From NCBI GenBank assembly GCA_031761405.1, contig JASEVX010000003.1, forward strand, positions 147,470,555-147,534,554: DNA of 64,000 nt, written 5' to 3'. Positions 22,568-33,390 of the stretch are shown one piece after another. Each line of letters begins with the position of its first letter. The first letter of the stretch is position 1. The notes beneath the pieces are model-generated. The model had not been told where the DNA came from. It did no database searches and worked only from the letters and a program-made list of their open reading frames with translations. Made by a program: the position numbers and the translations under genes. The DNA comes from Serripes groenlandicus. Its lineage: Eukaryota > Mollusca > Bivalvia > Cardiida > Cardiidae.

Positions 22568-22794
22568 GGTCACATGTCCATGAAGAACACACATTTTGTG
22601 AAAAATACACTAAACTAAAACAGAAACAGAAAAATTAATATAACAAGAAGCACATATATTATTAATTAACCCTTTACCTGAATGAAAAAATCCTTTTAAT
22701 TGAGTTTTTAACTTATTTATCTTACATGAATTGCATAACAATCTTTCAGATAAAATTAATCATGTTCAATGTCTGTTTCCTGAAGACTTAACGA

Positions 22795-22872
22795 GTGCTC
22801 TGCAAAACCTCAGGATTCGAATCAAGTACCTTTGGTATGAGAGGCCGATGCTCTTCAACTGCACCGCTCCCT
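22795..22872 (-). mobile_element. tRNA-like SINE head fragment
   Basis: On the minus strand GCGGTGCAGTTGAAGAGC (A-box-like) lies about 35 bp before GATTCGAATCC (B-box). No body or tail was recognised. It is too degenerate for a functional tRNA gene. Confidence 0.5.
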
Positions 22873-23085
22873 TTTACTTTAGATGACTAATGAAAACGTT
22901 GTGGGAAAAGGTCAAGTTGCTAATTTTTAGCATATTTCAACCTTACTTAAAAGGATTCACATTATTATCTTAAAATGTTCAGTGTAAATCAAGTTTTCAA
23001 ATTGCTCATAATTTCTTTTTCAGACTATTATCAAGATGAAAGAATTTAGAATTAGTATTTCAAGTAAAGGGATAACAAATATTAA

Positions 23086-23288
23086 ACATTTTCCCACATG
23101 CAGTAGCCGTTTTGAAAAAATTTGGCAAATGGAGAAATTGATCAAAACAAGCAATTCCTTCTTGTCAAAAGGTTTTCAACTCTATCCAATAATCAAACAT
23201 GTATTTTGTAAAAATATTTCTTTTTTTCGCCTAAATAATCTCAAAGTTGCCTGCTGCAGATTTAGAAGTATGTGGGAAAGTATTAATA
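23086..23288 (+). mobile_element. TTAA-MITE, diverged
   Basis: The right part CTGCTGCAGATTTAGAAG...GTGGGAAAGTATTAA is clear. The left TIR is reduced to TTTTCCCACATGC. Confidence 0.65.
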
Positions 23289-23463
23289 ATTCTATTGCAA
23301 AAGCATTCTAATTAAGATGGGACAGTTTCACACCATGTTAAAATGAAAGTTAGATACTTTTTCAAAATGTTACAGGATATGAAATTCTGTATAATGGAAT
23401 GTGTACATGGTAAGCATAATAGACTAATATATAGGTTTCTAATTCAAAGCTTCATGGATTACA

Positions 23464-23697
23464 TTAACCCTTTCCCTCATACGACAATTCTGCAGCAGAC
23501 GATTTTGAACATATTTTGTCAAACAAAAAGAAAATCTCTATAATTGAATGGATAACCTATGACTGAAAGTAGAAAACATTGTGACAAAAGAAGAAATTGC
23601 TCGTTTTGAGCAATTTCTTCTTTTGTCACTATGTTTTCAAAAAGCCGTCTGGTGCTGCAGAGGTGTCAGAAAGCATCTATATGAGGGAAAGGGTTAA
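23464..23697 (-). mobile_element. TTAA-MITE, full length
   Basis: TTAACCCTTTCCCTCATACG to ATGAGGGAAAGGGTTAA. The inner stem-loop GAAATTGCTCGTTTTGAGC with its complement is complete. An exemplar of the family on this strand. Confidence 0.9.
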
Positions 23698-23819
23698 CCT
23701 TTTGAAAACATGGTGGAAGCCAAGAAATTTCTCCTTTTCTGACTACACTTTAATCAACAAGTTCCCCTCATTGTTTCTTAAGTCAGACATCTTTTAAAAT
23801 ATCAGAGCATACAATTGGT

Positions 23820-24041
23820 TTAACCCTTTAGACACTTTATAGCACCAGGTATGTAGCAGACGAATTTTGAAAGCATGGCAAAAGATCGAAGAAATTGCTC
23901 ATGATGAGCAATTTCTCTTTTTGCAACAATATTTTTAATTCTTTTCAATATTCAACATTTCTGATAGAGATATTTCACATGTTTTTCTAGGAACTTTCAA
24001 AGTCGCCAGCTGCAGATTCGCTGCAAGTGGGAATGGGTTAA
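23820..24041 (+). mobile_element. TTAA-MITE
   Basis: Ends TTAACCCTTTAGACAC and GTGGGAATGGGTTAA. Loop GAAATTGCTCATGATGAGC. Confidence 0.8.
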
Positions 24042-24565
24042 AACCTCTAGACACTTAGTAACTTCTAGGTTTTCTATTTGATAAAAGCCTTTACCAAAAA
24101 GTAAATACATGTACACTAGACCTGAATTAACCCTATTATTTGATCAACTATATTTGACATGTCAAGCAAAGTTCTGACTTTCAGTAGTTGGCTGGCGACC
24201 AGTATGATCTAGACCAGCCTGCACTTTGTGCAATCTGATCAGAATCTTCACTGTTAGCCATTAATCATTTTGATATGACATGGCACATCTTTATACTCGT
24301 TTATACAGAAATCATTTTGAAAAAAAGAATGGAAAACCATTGAAATGAAATTCAACAGAGTAGAAAAGGTTGTGAATAGACAATATGCTCCTTTTCTATC
24401 AATATTTCCAAAAGTTGCCATCAGTAGCAGAGGCATCAAAAGTGTTGATTAGCAGAATGAGGGTTAATTCTAAAGTCAACTATTTGCATTATCCTGTCAA
24501 ACTTCAAAACGTCAAGTAGACTGTGTTATAAAATAGCATACAGCTTATTGGCAATATCAATTCAC
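24042..24565. other. Intron sequence with two repeat fragments
   Basis: GACCAGCCTGCACTTTGTGC (about 24210-24232) is a fragment related to the fold-back MITE at 19.7 kb. A worn TTAA-MITE piece ends GAATGAGGGTTAA near 24466. Confidence 0.5.
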
Positions 24566-24566
24566 A

Positions 24567-24697
24567 ACAAGAGCACCGCGTACGGCACAGACGGAGAATA
24601 AAAAAAAAAAAATGAGCTAAACAAAAAACCTTAACCGGATGACGACGGCAGGGTCATGACAATAGCTCTCATTTTTTTTCAAAAGTCGAGCTAAAAA
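24567..24697 (+). mobile_element. Short pearl-like element without cores
   Basis: It opens CAACAAGAGCACCGCGTACGG and closes AAAGTCGAGCTAAAAA, the same kinds of ends as the longer elements. It holds only an A-run and a GACGACGGC motif between them. It lies just 35 bp from the donor side of Ig exon 3. Confidence 0.6.
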
Positions 24698-24731
24698 TGC
24701 CAACAAAACATGGTTTTTACATCCTACTTAC

Positions 24732-25007
24732 TGACTTCTAAGCTGAATGAACTATTTGCTGTGTAATTCACAAGATTAATCATGTTATATGCCACACATG
24801 TGTATTCCCCTGTGTCTTCTTCAACCAGTTCCGTAAGTTGCAGGACTGAACCATCCACCATTCTTGTCGAGTTTCCATTCGTTACGACCCAGTAGTAGCT
24901 GGCACTTGGGACAGCATCAGAAGAGCAAGTCAAATTCAATGATCTATCGCCTTTATAGTACTCAGGCTGATTTGGTTCACTCTGAACTGTCGGGATTCTA
25001 GGTCCAT
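24732..25007 (-). CDS. Exon: Ig-like domain 3 (I/C2-type)
   Basis: This 276-bp exon encodes 92 residues forming one complete Ig-like domain. The B-strand cysteine lies in LNLTCSS, the core tryptophan in SYYWVV, and the F-strand signature in DTGEYTCVAY, where D-x-G-x-Y-x-C is canonical. The domain starts with a Pro-rich linker (GPRIPTV) and ends with the G-strand SSFSLEV. Sequons NLT, NST, NYT and NSS suggest an extracellular, glycosylated domain. The acceptor TGTTTTAG precedes 25007 and the donor GTAAGT follows 24732, both phase 1. It is the membrane-proximal Ig domain in this model. The fold is clear, but the ligand cannot be told. Confidence 0.9.
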
Positions 25008-25191
25008 CTAAAACATTCAAGGAAAAAACATAATTGGTTGTCCAAATTTCTAGTTTACTATGGATTCTTCCTAATTGCTAAACCTACTTTATCGGAAATA
25101 CACAGAGCTCTAAAATCCGTATTTGACCTTCAAATCCTATGTTGTGGGTACTCAAAAGAATCGCCTCAGTGAGTACCCACATCATAAAGTT

Positions 25192-26776
25192 TTAACCCTT
25201 TCCCTCATACGACAATTCTGCAGCAGACGACTTTGAACGTATTTTGTCAAAACAAAGAAAATCTCCATAATTGAATAGATAACCTATGACAACAAGAGTT
25301 GTCGGAGGACAATATAGCTCGCCTATCAGGGCCATCGTCTATCAGGGCCTACTTCAGAACAGTTATAGCATTAGGTAAAGTCACACAGTATCACCTATTG
25401 CAAGATAATACACCTTTTCAATACTTCCATGCAAATGTTAACCAAGTCCATACAGGCGTTTTAAATCTGTAAATTGGTTTATATACAATGTATGCCAATA
25501 GTGAACATAATACCGAAGACTTACAGTATCAGTATCAGATAAAACCAAACACTATTATTTATTGCAAGATATCACAAATTTTCAATACTTGCATGCAAAT
25601 CTTAACCTGGCAACGCTGATACCAACGCCAACGCATTTTGGCTACTTAAGCACCCCTATTATTCGAATAGGCGTTCTTCAACGTCGACGACGGGGTGACT
25701 ACATAAGCGCTCCTATTCTTCAAATAGCCGAGCTAAAAATGTAAGTAAGGAGTTTTGAAAATAAGGTCCATGGAAATTGAATATTATTAGCATAGTTATG
25801 GGACTTGACATACAAGGTCATCTAAAAACCTTGAATAAGTGTGTGAAGTTTCAAACCAACAGCATACACTGTCTGAAGAGAGGCCTTGCATGCAAAGGTT
25901 TGACAAAAATTCTAAGTCCAAAAATGGTCACAATTCCATCAAAATCACTGCAGAGTTATGGGACTTGACATACAAGGTAATATTTATGAGCCTGAATAAG
26001 TGTGTGAAGTTTCAAACCAACAGCTTACACAGTGTCTGAGAAAAGGCCTTGCACGCAAAGGTTTGACCAAAATTCTAAGTCCAAAAAGGGGCACAATTCA
26101 GTCAAAATCCATTCCAGAGTTATGGGACTTGACATACAAGGTCCCCTAATGATCCTGAATAAGTGTGTGAAGTTTCAAAGCAACAGCATACACAGTGTCT
26201 GAGAAAAGGCCTTGCACGCAAAGGTTTGACCCAAATTCTAAGTCCAAAAAGGGGCACAATTCAGTCAAAATCTATTCCACAGTTATGAGACTTGAAATAC
26301 AAGGTCCCCTAATGACCCTGAATAAGTGTGTGAAGTTTGAAAGCAACAGCATACACAGTGTCTGAGAAAAGGCCTTGCACGCAAAGGTTTGACCAAATTT
26401 CTAAGTCCAAAAAGGGGCACAATTCAGTCAAAATCCATTCCAGAGTTATGGGACTTGACATACAAGGTCCCCTAATGATCCTGAATAAGTGTGTGAAGTT
26501 TCAAAGCAACAGCATACACAGTGTCTGAGAAAAGGCCTTGCACGCAAAGGTTTGACCAAGCTGGCAACGCGGACGCCAACGCCAACGCGGACGCGGACGC
26601 CGGGGTGATAACATAAGCTCCCCTATTTCTTCGAATAGGCGAGCTAAAAAGTGGAAAACATTGTGGCAAAAGGAGAAATTGCATGTTTTGTGCAATTTCT
26701 TCTTTTGTCACTATGTTTTCAAAAAGCTGTCTGCTACAGAGGCGTCAGAAAGCGTCTATATGAGGGAAAGGGTAAA
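25192..26776 (-). mobile_element. TTAA-MITE interrupted by a pearl element
   Basis: The left piece is 25192-25290 (TTAACCCTTTCCCTCATACG ... AACCTATGAC) and the right piece 26651-26776 (GTGGAAAACATTGTGG ... GAGGGAAAGGGTAAA). The two pieces abut as in undisturbed copies once the 1.36-kb insert is removed. Confidence 0.85.
25291..26650 (+). mobile_element. Pearl-like element, GCTCGCCTAT family, complete
   Basis: The 5' end is AACAAGAGTTGTCGGAGGAC (hairpin TTGTC...GACAA), then AGCTCGCCTATC. There are about five cores of roughly 175 bp (GTGTGTGAAGTTTCAAA ... TTATGGGACTTGACATACAA), GC-rich GCCAACGCGGACG repeats (26565-26602) and the 3' terminus CGAATAGGCGAGCTAA, inverse of the 5' block. A second, similar 3' end lies inside at about 25615-25740, which suggests two elements merged. 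Confidence 0.87.
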
Positions 26777-26946
26777 TGAATGCTAATAGAGATATCATAG
26801 AAGATGGACCTGTTTACTCCTCCTTATCTGTATACATCTGCACGTAAGATATGATGAGCCCAGTCGTGTGGATACAAGTGGACAAGTAGGTTCCAAGCAC
26901 CTGGGTCCAATTCCACCAACATTAACTTAGCGTTAAGTAATACTTA

Positions 26947-28649
26947 ACAAGAGGGCCATGATGGCCCTGGATCGCTCATCTGGTTTCTTTTTTTTTCACT
27001 TTAGCTATATAAGACCCGCTCCCTGGTGGCCATAGTTTCCGACCAATCAACTTGGCTTGGTGGAATCTGATAGAGGGTCAACCTAGGAACATTTCTTGAA
27101 AATTATTTGAAAATCGGCCTTACACTTTTGGAGGAGAAGATGTTTTAAGTATTTACTATAGCCATATAAGGCAAAATAGCCCCGCCCCCCCCCCTGGCGA
27201 CTATGTTTTTCGACCAATCAACATGGCTTAAGGGAATCTGATAGAGGGTCATCCAAGGAACATTTCTACAAAATTATTTGAAAATAGGTCTGACACTTTT
27301 GGAGGAGAAGATTTTTTAAGTTTTCACTATAGCCATATAAGGCAAAATAGCCCCACACCCTGCGGCCTGACACTTTTGGAGGAGAAGATTTTTTAAGTTT
27401 TCACTATAGCCATATAAGGCAAAAAAGCCCCACCCCCTGGCGGACATGATTTTCCACCAATCAACATGGCTTGAAGGAATCTGATAGAGGGTCATCCAAG
27501 GAACATTTCTACAAAATTATTTGCATATCGGCCAGACACTTTCGGAGGAGAAGATTTTTAAGTTTACACTATAGCCATATAAGGCAAAATAGCCCCCCCC
27601 CCCCCCCCCCCCCCGGCAGCCATGTTTGTCGACCAATCAACATGGCTTGAAGGAATCTGATAGTGGGTCGGTCACTTAAGGAACATTTCTACAAAATTAT
27701 TTGAAAATCGGCCGGACATTTTTGGAAGAGAAGATTTTTTAAGTTTTCACTATAGCCATATAAGGCAAAGAAGCCTCACCCCCTGGCAGCCATGTTTTTC
27801 GACCAATCAACATGGCTTGAAGGAATCTGATAGAGGGTCATCCAAGGAACATTTCTACAAAATAATTTGAAAATCGGCCTGAGACTTTCGGAGGAGAAGA
27901 TTTTTTAAGTTTTCACTATAACCATATAAGGCAAAATAGCCCCCCGCCCCCTGGCGGCCATGTTTTTCAACCAATCAACATGGCTTGAAGGAATCTGATG
28001 GTGGGTCGGTCACTTAAGGAACATTTCTACAAAATTATTTGAAAATCGGCCTGACATTTTTGGAAGAGAAGATTTTTTAAGTTTTCACTATAGCCATATA
28101 AGGCAAAGTAGCCCCACCCCCTGGCAGCCATGTTTTTCGACCAATCAACATGGTTTGAAGGAATCTGATAGAGGGTCATCCAAGGAACATTTCTACAAAA
28201 TAATTTGAAAATCGGGCTGAGACTTTCGGAGGAGAAGATTTTTTAAGTTTTCACTATAACCATATAAGGCAAAATAGCACCCCCCCCCCCCGCCGGCCAT
28301 GTTTTTCGACCAATCAACATGGCTTGAAGGAATCTGATAGAGGGTCATCCAAGGAACATTTCTCCAAAATTATTTGAAAATCTGCCAACCAGTTTGGGAG
28401 AAGAAGATTTTTGAAGTTTTTTTCATTTCTTTGCCATGGAAACTAGAATTCTGCATGGATCCCAAAAATTTGAAGGAAATCTGGTGAGGTCATTTAGAGG
28501 ATGCTTTCTGTGAAGTTTCATCCCAATTGACCCACTGGTTACTGAGGAGAAGAAGTTGACGGACGACGCACGCCAGACAACAGAAGCCGGATGTCCGCAA
28601 AAGGCGATCACAATAACTCACCTTGAGCAAAGCTCAAGTGAGCTAAAAA
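26947..28649 (+). mobile_element. Pearl-like element, GGCC family, about eight cores
   Basis: 5' AACAAGAGGGCCATGATGG. The cores share CATATAAGGCAAAATAGCC and ACCAATCAACATGGCTTG. It ends with the same diverged last core, GACGGACGACG stretch and CTCACCTTGAGC...GTGAGCTAA hairpin as 20632-21402. One core junction has expanded to a run of 22 C (27593-27614). Cores occur in alternating variants, such as 'GTGGGTCGGTCACTTAAGG' versus 'GAGGGTCATCCAAGG'. Confidence 0.88.
27593..27614. repeat. Poly-C run of 22
   Basis: It lies within the C-rich core junction of the surrounding element. Shorter C runs occur at the equivalent place in other cores (for example 27181 and 28268). Confidence 0.9.
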
Positions 28650-28779
28650 CTTAAATGCATATTTCATCAATTTTGTTTCCCTAATTAAAATGCCACACGA
28701 TTTCTTTTCTTAAAAAGAAGTATTTGTCAGCAAGGTAACTATTTATGTCAAATTATATAGTCATATACTTAAATACATT

Positions 28780-28924
28780 TTAGCCCATTGGTGGAAGACG
28801 AATGACTTTTGTCACAATGACTTTTGTCAAAAGACGGAAATAATATTGACTGAGCTGGGGTTCGATCTTACAACTCCTAGATTGACAGCACATGTCGCTA
28901 TTGCCTGAGCTTCCGGGGCTCGGC
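28780..28924 (-). mobile_element. tRNA-derived SINE, 3' truncated
   Basis: On the minus strand a tRNA-like head (GAGCCCCGGAAGCTCAGGC ... GGTTCGA-like B-box region) is followed by the start of the body seen at 11501-11803. Confidence 0.7.
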
Positions 28925-29140
28925 TCAACCCTTTCAATGCCGTTTTTTTCAAAATGAACATGTCTGCTGTTTTTCATAGTCCATGTGAAGCCAATTTGAG
29001 AAATATCATGATAAAAATGTTGAGTTGAGCAGCGAACATTATATAGCTTGGTCCGACAGCACAGATGTGCCAGCGTGCCTGGCTATATACATGTGGCATA
29101 GGTTCAAGCAATAGTAAATCGCAGGAAAAGCTTGTTTCTT

Positions 29141-29417
29141 CAGCAATACGTACAGCATTTTTTAGCAATACGTACAGCTTTTTTTAGCAATACTTACAGC
29201 ATTTTTTAGCAATACGTACAGCTATTTTTAGCAATACTTACAGCATTTTTTAGCAATATGTACAGCATTTTTTAGCAATACTTACAGCATTTTTTAACAA
29301 TACAAACAGCATTTTTTAGCAATACGTACAGCATTTTTTAGCAATACTTACAGCGGTTTTTAGCAATACGTACATTTTTTAACAATACGTACAGCATTTT
29401 TTAGCAATGGTACAGCA
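29141..29417 (+). repeat. 22-23-bp minisatellite, about 12 copies
   Basis: The unit is CAGCATTTTTTAGCAATACG plus TA. Substitutions (CTTACAG versus CGTACAG) alternate in part, hinting at a two-unit expansion step. Confidence 0.9.
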
Positions 29418-29616
29418 TTTTCATAAGTCAAGTTTACAAGTACGAAAAAGTGCTTCCATTTCCCACATGCAGAGCAATTGTGACATATTTAAAGTAGATT
29501 AATTATGAAAATTAACAGTTTGTTACGGAATGATCCTAATGATCAACTCCTCCTTTTGTCATAATGTTTTCGTCTTTATTCACTAATGATATTTCAATCA
29601 TAGAGACTTTGTATAG

Positions 29617-29846
29617 TTAACCCTTTCCCTCATATAGACGCTTTCTGACGCCTCTGCAGCAGACAGCTTTTTGAAAACATAGTGACAAAAGAAGAAATTG
29701 CGCAAAACAAGCAATTTCTCCTTTTGCCACAATGTTTTCCACTTTTAGTCATAGGTTATCCATTCAATTATAGAGATTTGCTATTGTTTAACAAAATATG
29801 TTCAAAGTCGTCTGCTGCAGAATTGTCGTATGAGGGAAAGGGTTAA
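29617..29846 (+). mobile_element. TTAA-MITE, full length
   Basis: TTAACCCTTTCCCTCATATAG to GAGGGAAAGGGTTAA, 230 bp. The internal stem pairs GACAAAAGAAGAAATTGC with GCAATTTCTCCTTTTGCC. It ends 70 bp from the Ig exon 2 donor. Confidence 0.92.
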
Positions 29847-29916
29847 GAAGTTTTTTCTAAGTCCTTGGATGAAGATTTGTTGAATATGGGAAAGGGTTCA
29901 TCATAAGATCACTTAC

Positions 29917-30261
29917 ATTGTACGAGTATCGGGTTTGTCTGCTTGTACTTATTAACTTGTTCTTGTTGTATCTCACACCTCAGCACGATTCCGTTAAATT
30001 CCTTTGTCATAGATAAAACTACCGATGTGGTCTGGGAATAACTGCATGATGTTTCATTGAAAATGGGGGTTTCGTTGTTCGCCTGACTTGAAATATCAGT
30101 ACCGCCTGTAGTGGCACCATCCAAGAAATAGTACCACTTAAAAGTTCCCATGGGTTCAGCACCCACATCGCCTGTACATGTAAAGGTGACACTATCGCCC
30201 TCTTTTAGACTTGAACTTGGTGTAAATGATGGTGGTACATTTTCCACAAACGTTGTAATGG
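29917..30261 (-). CDS. Exon: Ig-like domain 2 (C2-type)
   Basis: This 345-bp exon encodes 115 residues of an Ig-like domain. The B-strand cysteine lies in SVTFTCTGD, the tryptophan in TFKWYYF and the F-strand cysteine in IVLRCEIQ. The F-strand lacks the usual D-x-G-x-Y, as in C2-set or CD80-like domains. An extra cysteine in NETSCSYS sits within the C'-E region and could pair elsewhere. The acceptor is CTCTTTCAG, with the exon starting at 30261, and the donor is CAAT|GTAAGT, with the exon ending at 29917; both are phase 1. The exon is flanked by MITEs only about 60-70 bp from either splice site. The loop between the tryptophan and the second cysteine is Gly/Ser/Thr-rich and longer than usual. 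Confidence 0.87.
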
Positions 30262-30315
30262 CTGAAAGAGATTCAAGATTTAAATAAGACACATCACAGG
30301 AAAACGTACCTTCAG

Positions 30316-30500
30316 ACTCATTTTGACGCATCTGCAGCAGACTACTTTTGAAAAGGAGAAATTGGTCATATTTAAAATTAGCTATTTCTCCTTTCGCAAC
30401 AAAGTTTTCATATTTTTGTTCATGAATTATACTATCACTTATGGAGATTTACTATATTCTTGCCTAGATGTGTTCAAATTGTCTGCAGCAGATTTGTTAA
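30316..30500 (+). mobile_element. TTAA-MITE, old copy next to an Ig exon
   Basis: GACGCATCTGCAGCAGACTAC through TTGTCTGCAGCAGATTTGTTAA. The outer TIRs are lost. It lies about 55 bp upstream of the exon 2 acceptor. Confidence 0.65.
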
Positions 30501-30571
30501 AAGATGTATGTGTAAAAAGTGTAAGTATTTGATATATAGTTTCAATGGTATTTTTTATTCATTTAACTAAT

Positions 30572-32077
30572 AACAAGAGAAAGTTGATGCAACGCATCAA
30601 TGTCGCCGGATATCCATAGTGCGGTTATTATGCATAACACTAACATTATAGTAGTTGAATAAACAGTTATCAACTGAGGGGCATATTGGAACATCAGGGG
30701 GTGGGGTCAAGTGAAAATGTATCATAACTTGCATTGTTTTGTCAACGAAGTGAATGGTAATTGAAGCCTTTCATTGTTTATTATCAATCTCCATTCTAAA
30801 GTAGGTTGACCATACACACAACCAACTAATTATTGATCATAAACAGTAATAGAAATGAGTAATCTTTCCAATCATTAGTCTTAGTATGTATACAGTGCTT
30901 TCATTAAGGAATAATTATAAGATTTATGAATTCCACATACACTTTTCAAGATGTTTGTCAGAATATTTGAATTTTATTATTTTTCAATAAAACCACAAAA
31001 CAGACAATTTAGGATTAGCATGCAATAGCACGTCATTTTACCTTTCCTCTATTAAAGTCAACAGTGGACACCTTTGCAGCAATCTACTTTTAAAACAATG
31101 AGATAAGGGTTAAATCGCTGAAGACATGAGTTTTCTCTTTTTCTCAAAATGATATTAGCTAATGGCATCCTAATTATATCATACTTTAACAAATGTTGAA
31201 ATGTAGTCCAATATTTATAAATTAGACCACCTTCGAAATATAATATCAACTAAACAGTTAAATCTCATTGAAATGGTTGTATAATTTAAACTTAATTTCA
31301 AACATAAACTGAGCCCTACAACATGTTAATTTATTTTAATTCTTTCCTTCCTTTTTTATAATAAAAAAAACAAACTACTCATGTTTTAAAATAATATTAT
31401 GATGAGCGCCCTTGTGTCAATGATGCATAACAATATGCCTTTAGGGAATTAAATGACACATTTAAAATTGTCAAGGACGAAATAATTTTGTACGAAAGAC
31501 CCGATTCTTTCTTATTCGCAGAGGTGTTGTTCTTGAAACTCTCTTTATAGGCAGAGAGTGTTCGTTCAAAGTAATTTTTCTATTAAAACCAGTTTTATCT
31601 CGGTTTGTTCTTTTCTTCATTTGTTTCGAACCAAATAAACATTTTAAATCACCTATGATTTACTATGTGTAAAGTGAGTATAAAGAGCGGCTCTCTGCAA
31701 AAGGAGATTAATCTACGCAGTTGGTATGTAAAAAATTAGACTGTGCGACGTAAAGGTTTGTAGTTATCGCCTTTTGATTACATGTAGTATATAGTGTAAA
31801 ATAAAGTATTTCAGTCTAGCTAATAGGGACTGTTTTGTCTTCGTAAATAAAACAAAAAAACATAAATGTGAGTCAAAATAAAGAAACTGAAAATACCTAA
31901 AACATCGGAATATTTATTTCATTTTAGATGTTTCATTACTTAGTGTTTTTAAACAAACACAATTGTAATATGTTCAAGACATCTAAATGTGTTTCTTTCT
32001 AATAATAATCCCCCCTCCCATGTCATTTCCGAAAACCTATTAAAAATAGAAGTCGCGGGCTTCTGCCCGGCGACTAA
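30572..32077 (+). mobile_element. Helentron-like element, diverged 1.5-kb relative of 12896-13942
   Basis: 5' AACAAGAGAAAGTTGATGC with hairpin TTGATGCAACGCATCAA, then TGTCGCCGG, and 3' GGCTTCTGCCCGGCGACTAA. The 3' third matches the 1,047-bp copies (TCGTAAATAA..., TTCATTTTAGATGT). The middle is different and longer, and lacks the 67-residue frame. Confidence 0.75.
31039..31250. mobile_element. Possible ancient TTAA-MITE remnant
   Basis: ACCTTTCCTC...CCTTTGCAGCAATCTAC and a weak hairpin suggest a remnant embedded in the surrounding element. It is heavily diverged. Confidence 0.35.
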
Positions 32078-32595
32078 TAAAACGGCAGAGCAAAGACCGA
32101 AATAGAAGCTCCTGAAGGCCAAGGACTTTGCCCCACAATATCTTCCTTCCTATCAAATTAATCTTTTGAGTACCAACACCATAAACACGTTGAGGTCAAA
32201 TAAGGTAACATGTCTCTTAACTTGAGTTCTGAAGTTTCCAGGTTTCTGTACTAAAATACAATTTTATATAAAGACTTAACGCAATACGAAGTTACAACTA
32301 AATATTGAGACTATAGTGTTGTTACATGCGGTGTTTTTTCTCTCCGTTTTGTGACCAGGGCCAGGCCCCCTTTCAATTGTGAAATTAATGAAATATTAAA
32401 TGTGATGAAAGTCAGATTTTGTGGAATTTTGTGAAAAAAAGAGGTGTCTTTTGATTGTGAATGGGGCCTAAATTCGGCCCATAATTAGGTTAAGAAAAAA
32501 CACTGACATGTCAGCAAGTAAAATATTACAGCCCCAAACATTAACAACGAGGGCTGTCAATTTTTGGTCATGAAATCGAATCTTGGATTGACAAT
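32078..32595. other. Intron sequence, nothing recognised
   Basis: No repeat, exon or structured element identified. Confidence 0.5.
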
Positions 32596-32599
32596 AATT

Positions 32600-32710
32600 G
32601 ATTAAAGTTGATAACATGGTGACAAAAGGAGAAATAGCTTGTTTTGAGCAATTTCTTCTTTTGACGCCATGTTTTCAAAAGGCCGTCTGCTTACCCGTGA
32701 TAAATATGAC
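32600..32710 (-). mobile_element. TTAA-MITE, right half
   Basis: The stem-loop GAAATAGCTTGTTTTGAGC and GGCCGTCTGCT are present; the termini are missing. Confidence 0.6.
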
Positions 32711-32764
32711 ACATGTGGAGTATAGCCTGGAATCAGACTCCAATATTAAATGCATGTATCTCTA

Positions 32765-32983
32765 AAATATAAAACTTTCTCTCATTTAGACACATTTTGA
32801 TGCCAGTAAGCAGCCGGCCACTTTTGAAAACATAGTGGCAAAAAGAGAAATCGCTGCATGATGATCAATTTCTCTGTTGCAACACTGTTTACAACAACTC
32901 TTTTCAATAATTTAATATTTTTACTTATAGAGGTTTTCCATAATTCTGCTGCTTTTATATTTTTATATGGAAAAGAGTTTTAA
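32765..32983 (+). mobile_element. TTAA-MITE, diverged
   Basis: CTTTCTCTCATTTAGACAC to ATATGGAAAAGAGTTTTA. Confidence 0.6.
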
Positions 32984-33024
32984 TGAATGAAGTATTTCCA
33001 GTCTAATATGGAGTACTTTATGGT

Positions 33025-33245
33025 TTATTTTGTTGGGGTTTTGTGCCGAGTTCAACATTATTTCAGTTATATCACGGCACCAGTTCACATATTCATGTTC
33101 CCTGGGTAAACAAACCAGTACTTGGCTATGAAATGTGCCTTACCCAAGGGCACTCCACCATAACCATAGCGTGGGAACAGGGGATTGAACCTGGGATGCT
33201 GATTCTAAATCCCCGCCGCTTACCACTAGGCCACAGGGGGTTCCT
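33025..33245 (-). mobile_element. tRNA-derived SINE (second family) with 14-bp TSD
   Basis: The minus-strand head is TGTGGCCTAGTGGTAAGC (A-box) and GGTTCAATCCC (B-box), followed by a body including GGGCAAGGCACATTTC-like sequence. GAGTACTTTATGGT is duplicated at 33011-33024 and 33246-33259. It lies 130 bp downstream of Ig exon 1's donor, inside the intron. Confidence 0.88.
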
Positions 33246-33390
33246 GAGTACTTTATGGTATGAGATAGCCAGGAAACACATGCATGGATAGGTAGGTACG
33301 TGAACTAGCTGTCCACCATAATATATCTGAAATACTGTTGAGAACTAGGTGTTCAACTCAAATCAAACAGTAGTAAGTAAACAAACTCAC

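Noticed and set aside
29141..29417. Possible CRISPR-like array (regular short repeats)
   Set aside because: Units are contiguous with no unique spacers, and the window is animal DNA; a simple minisatellite.
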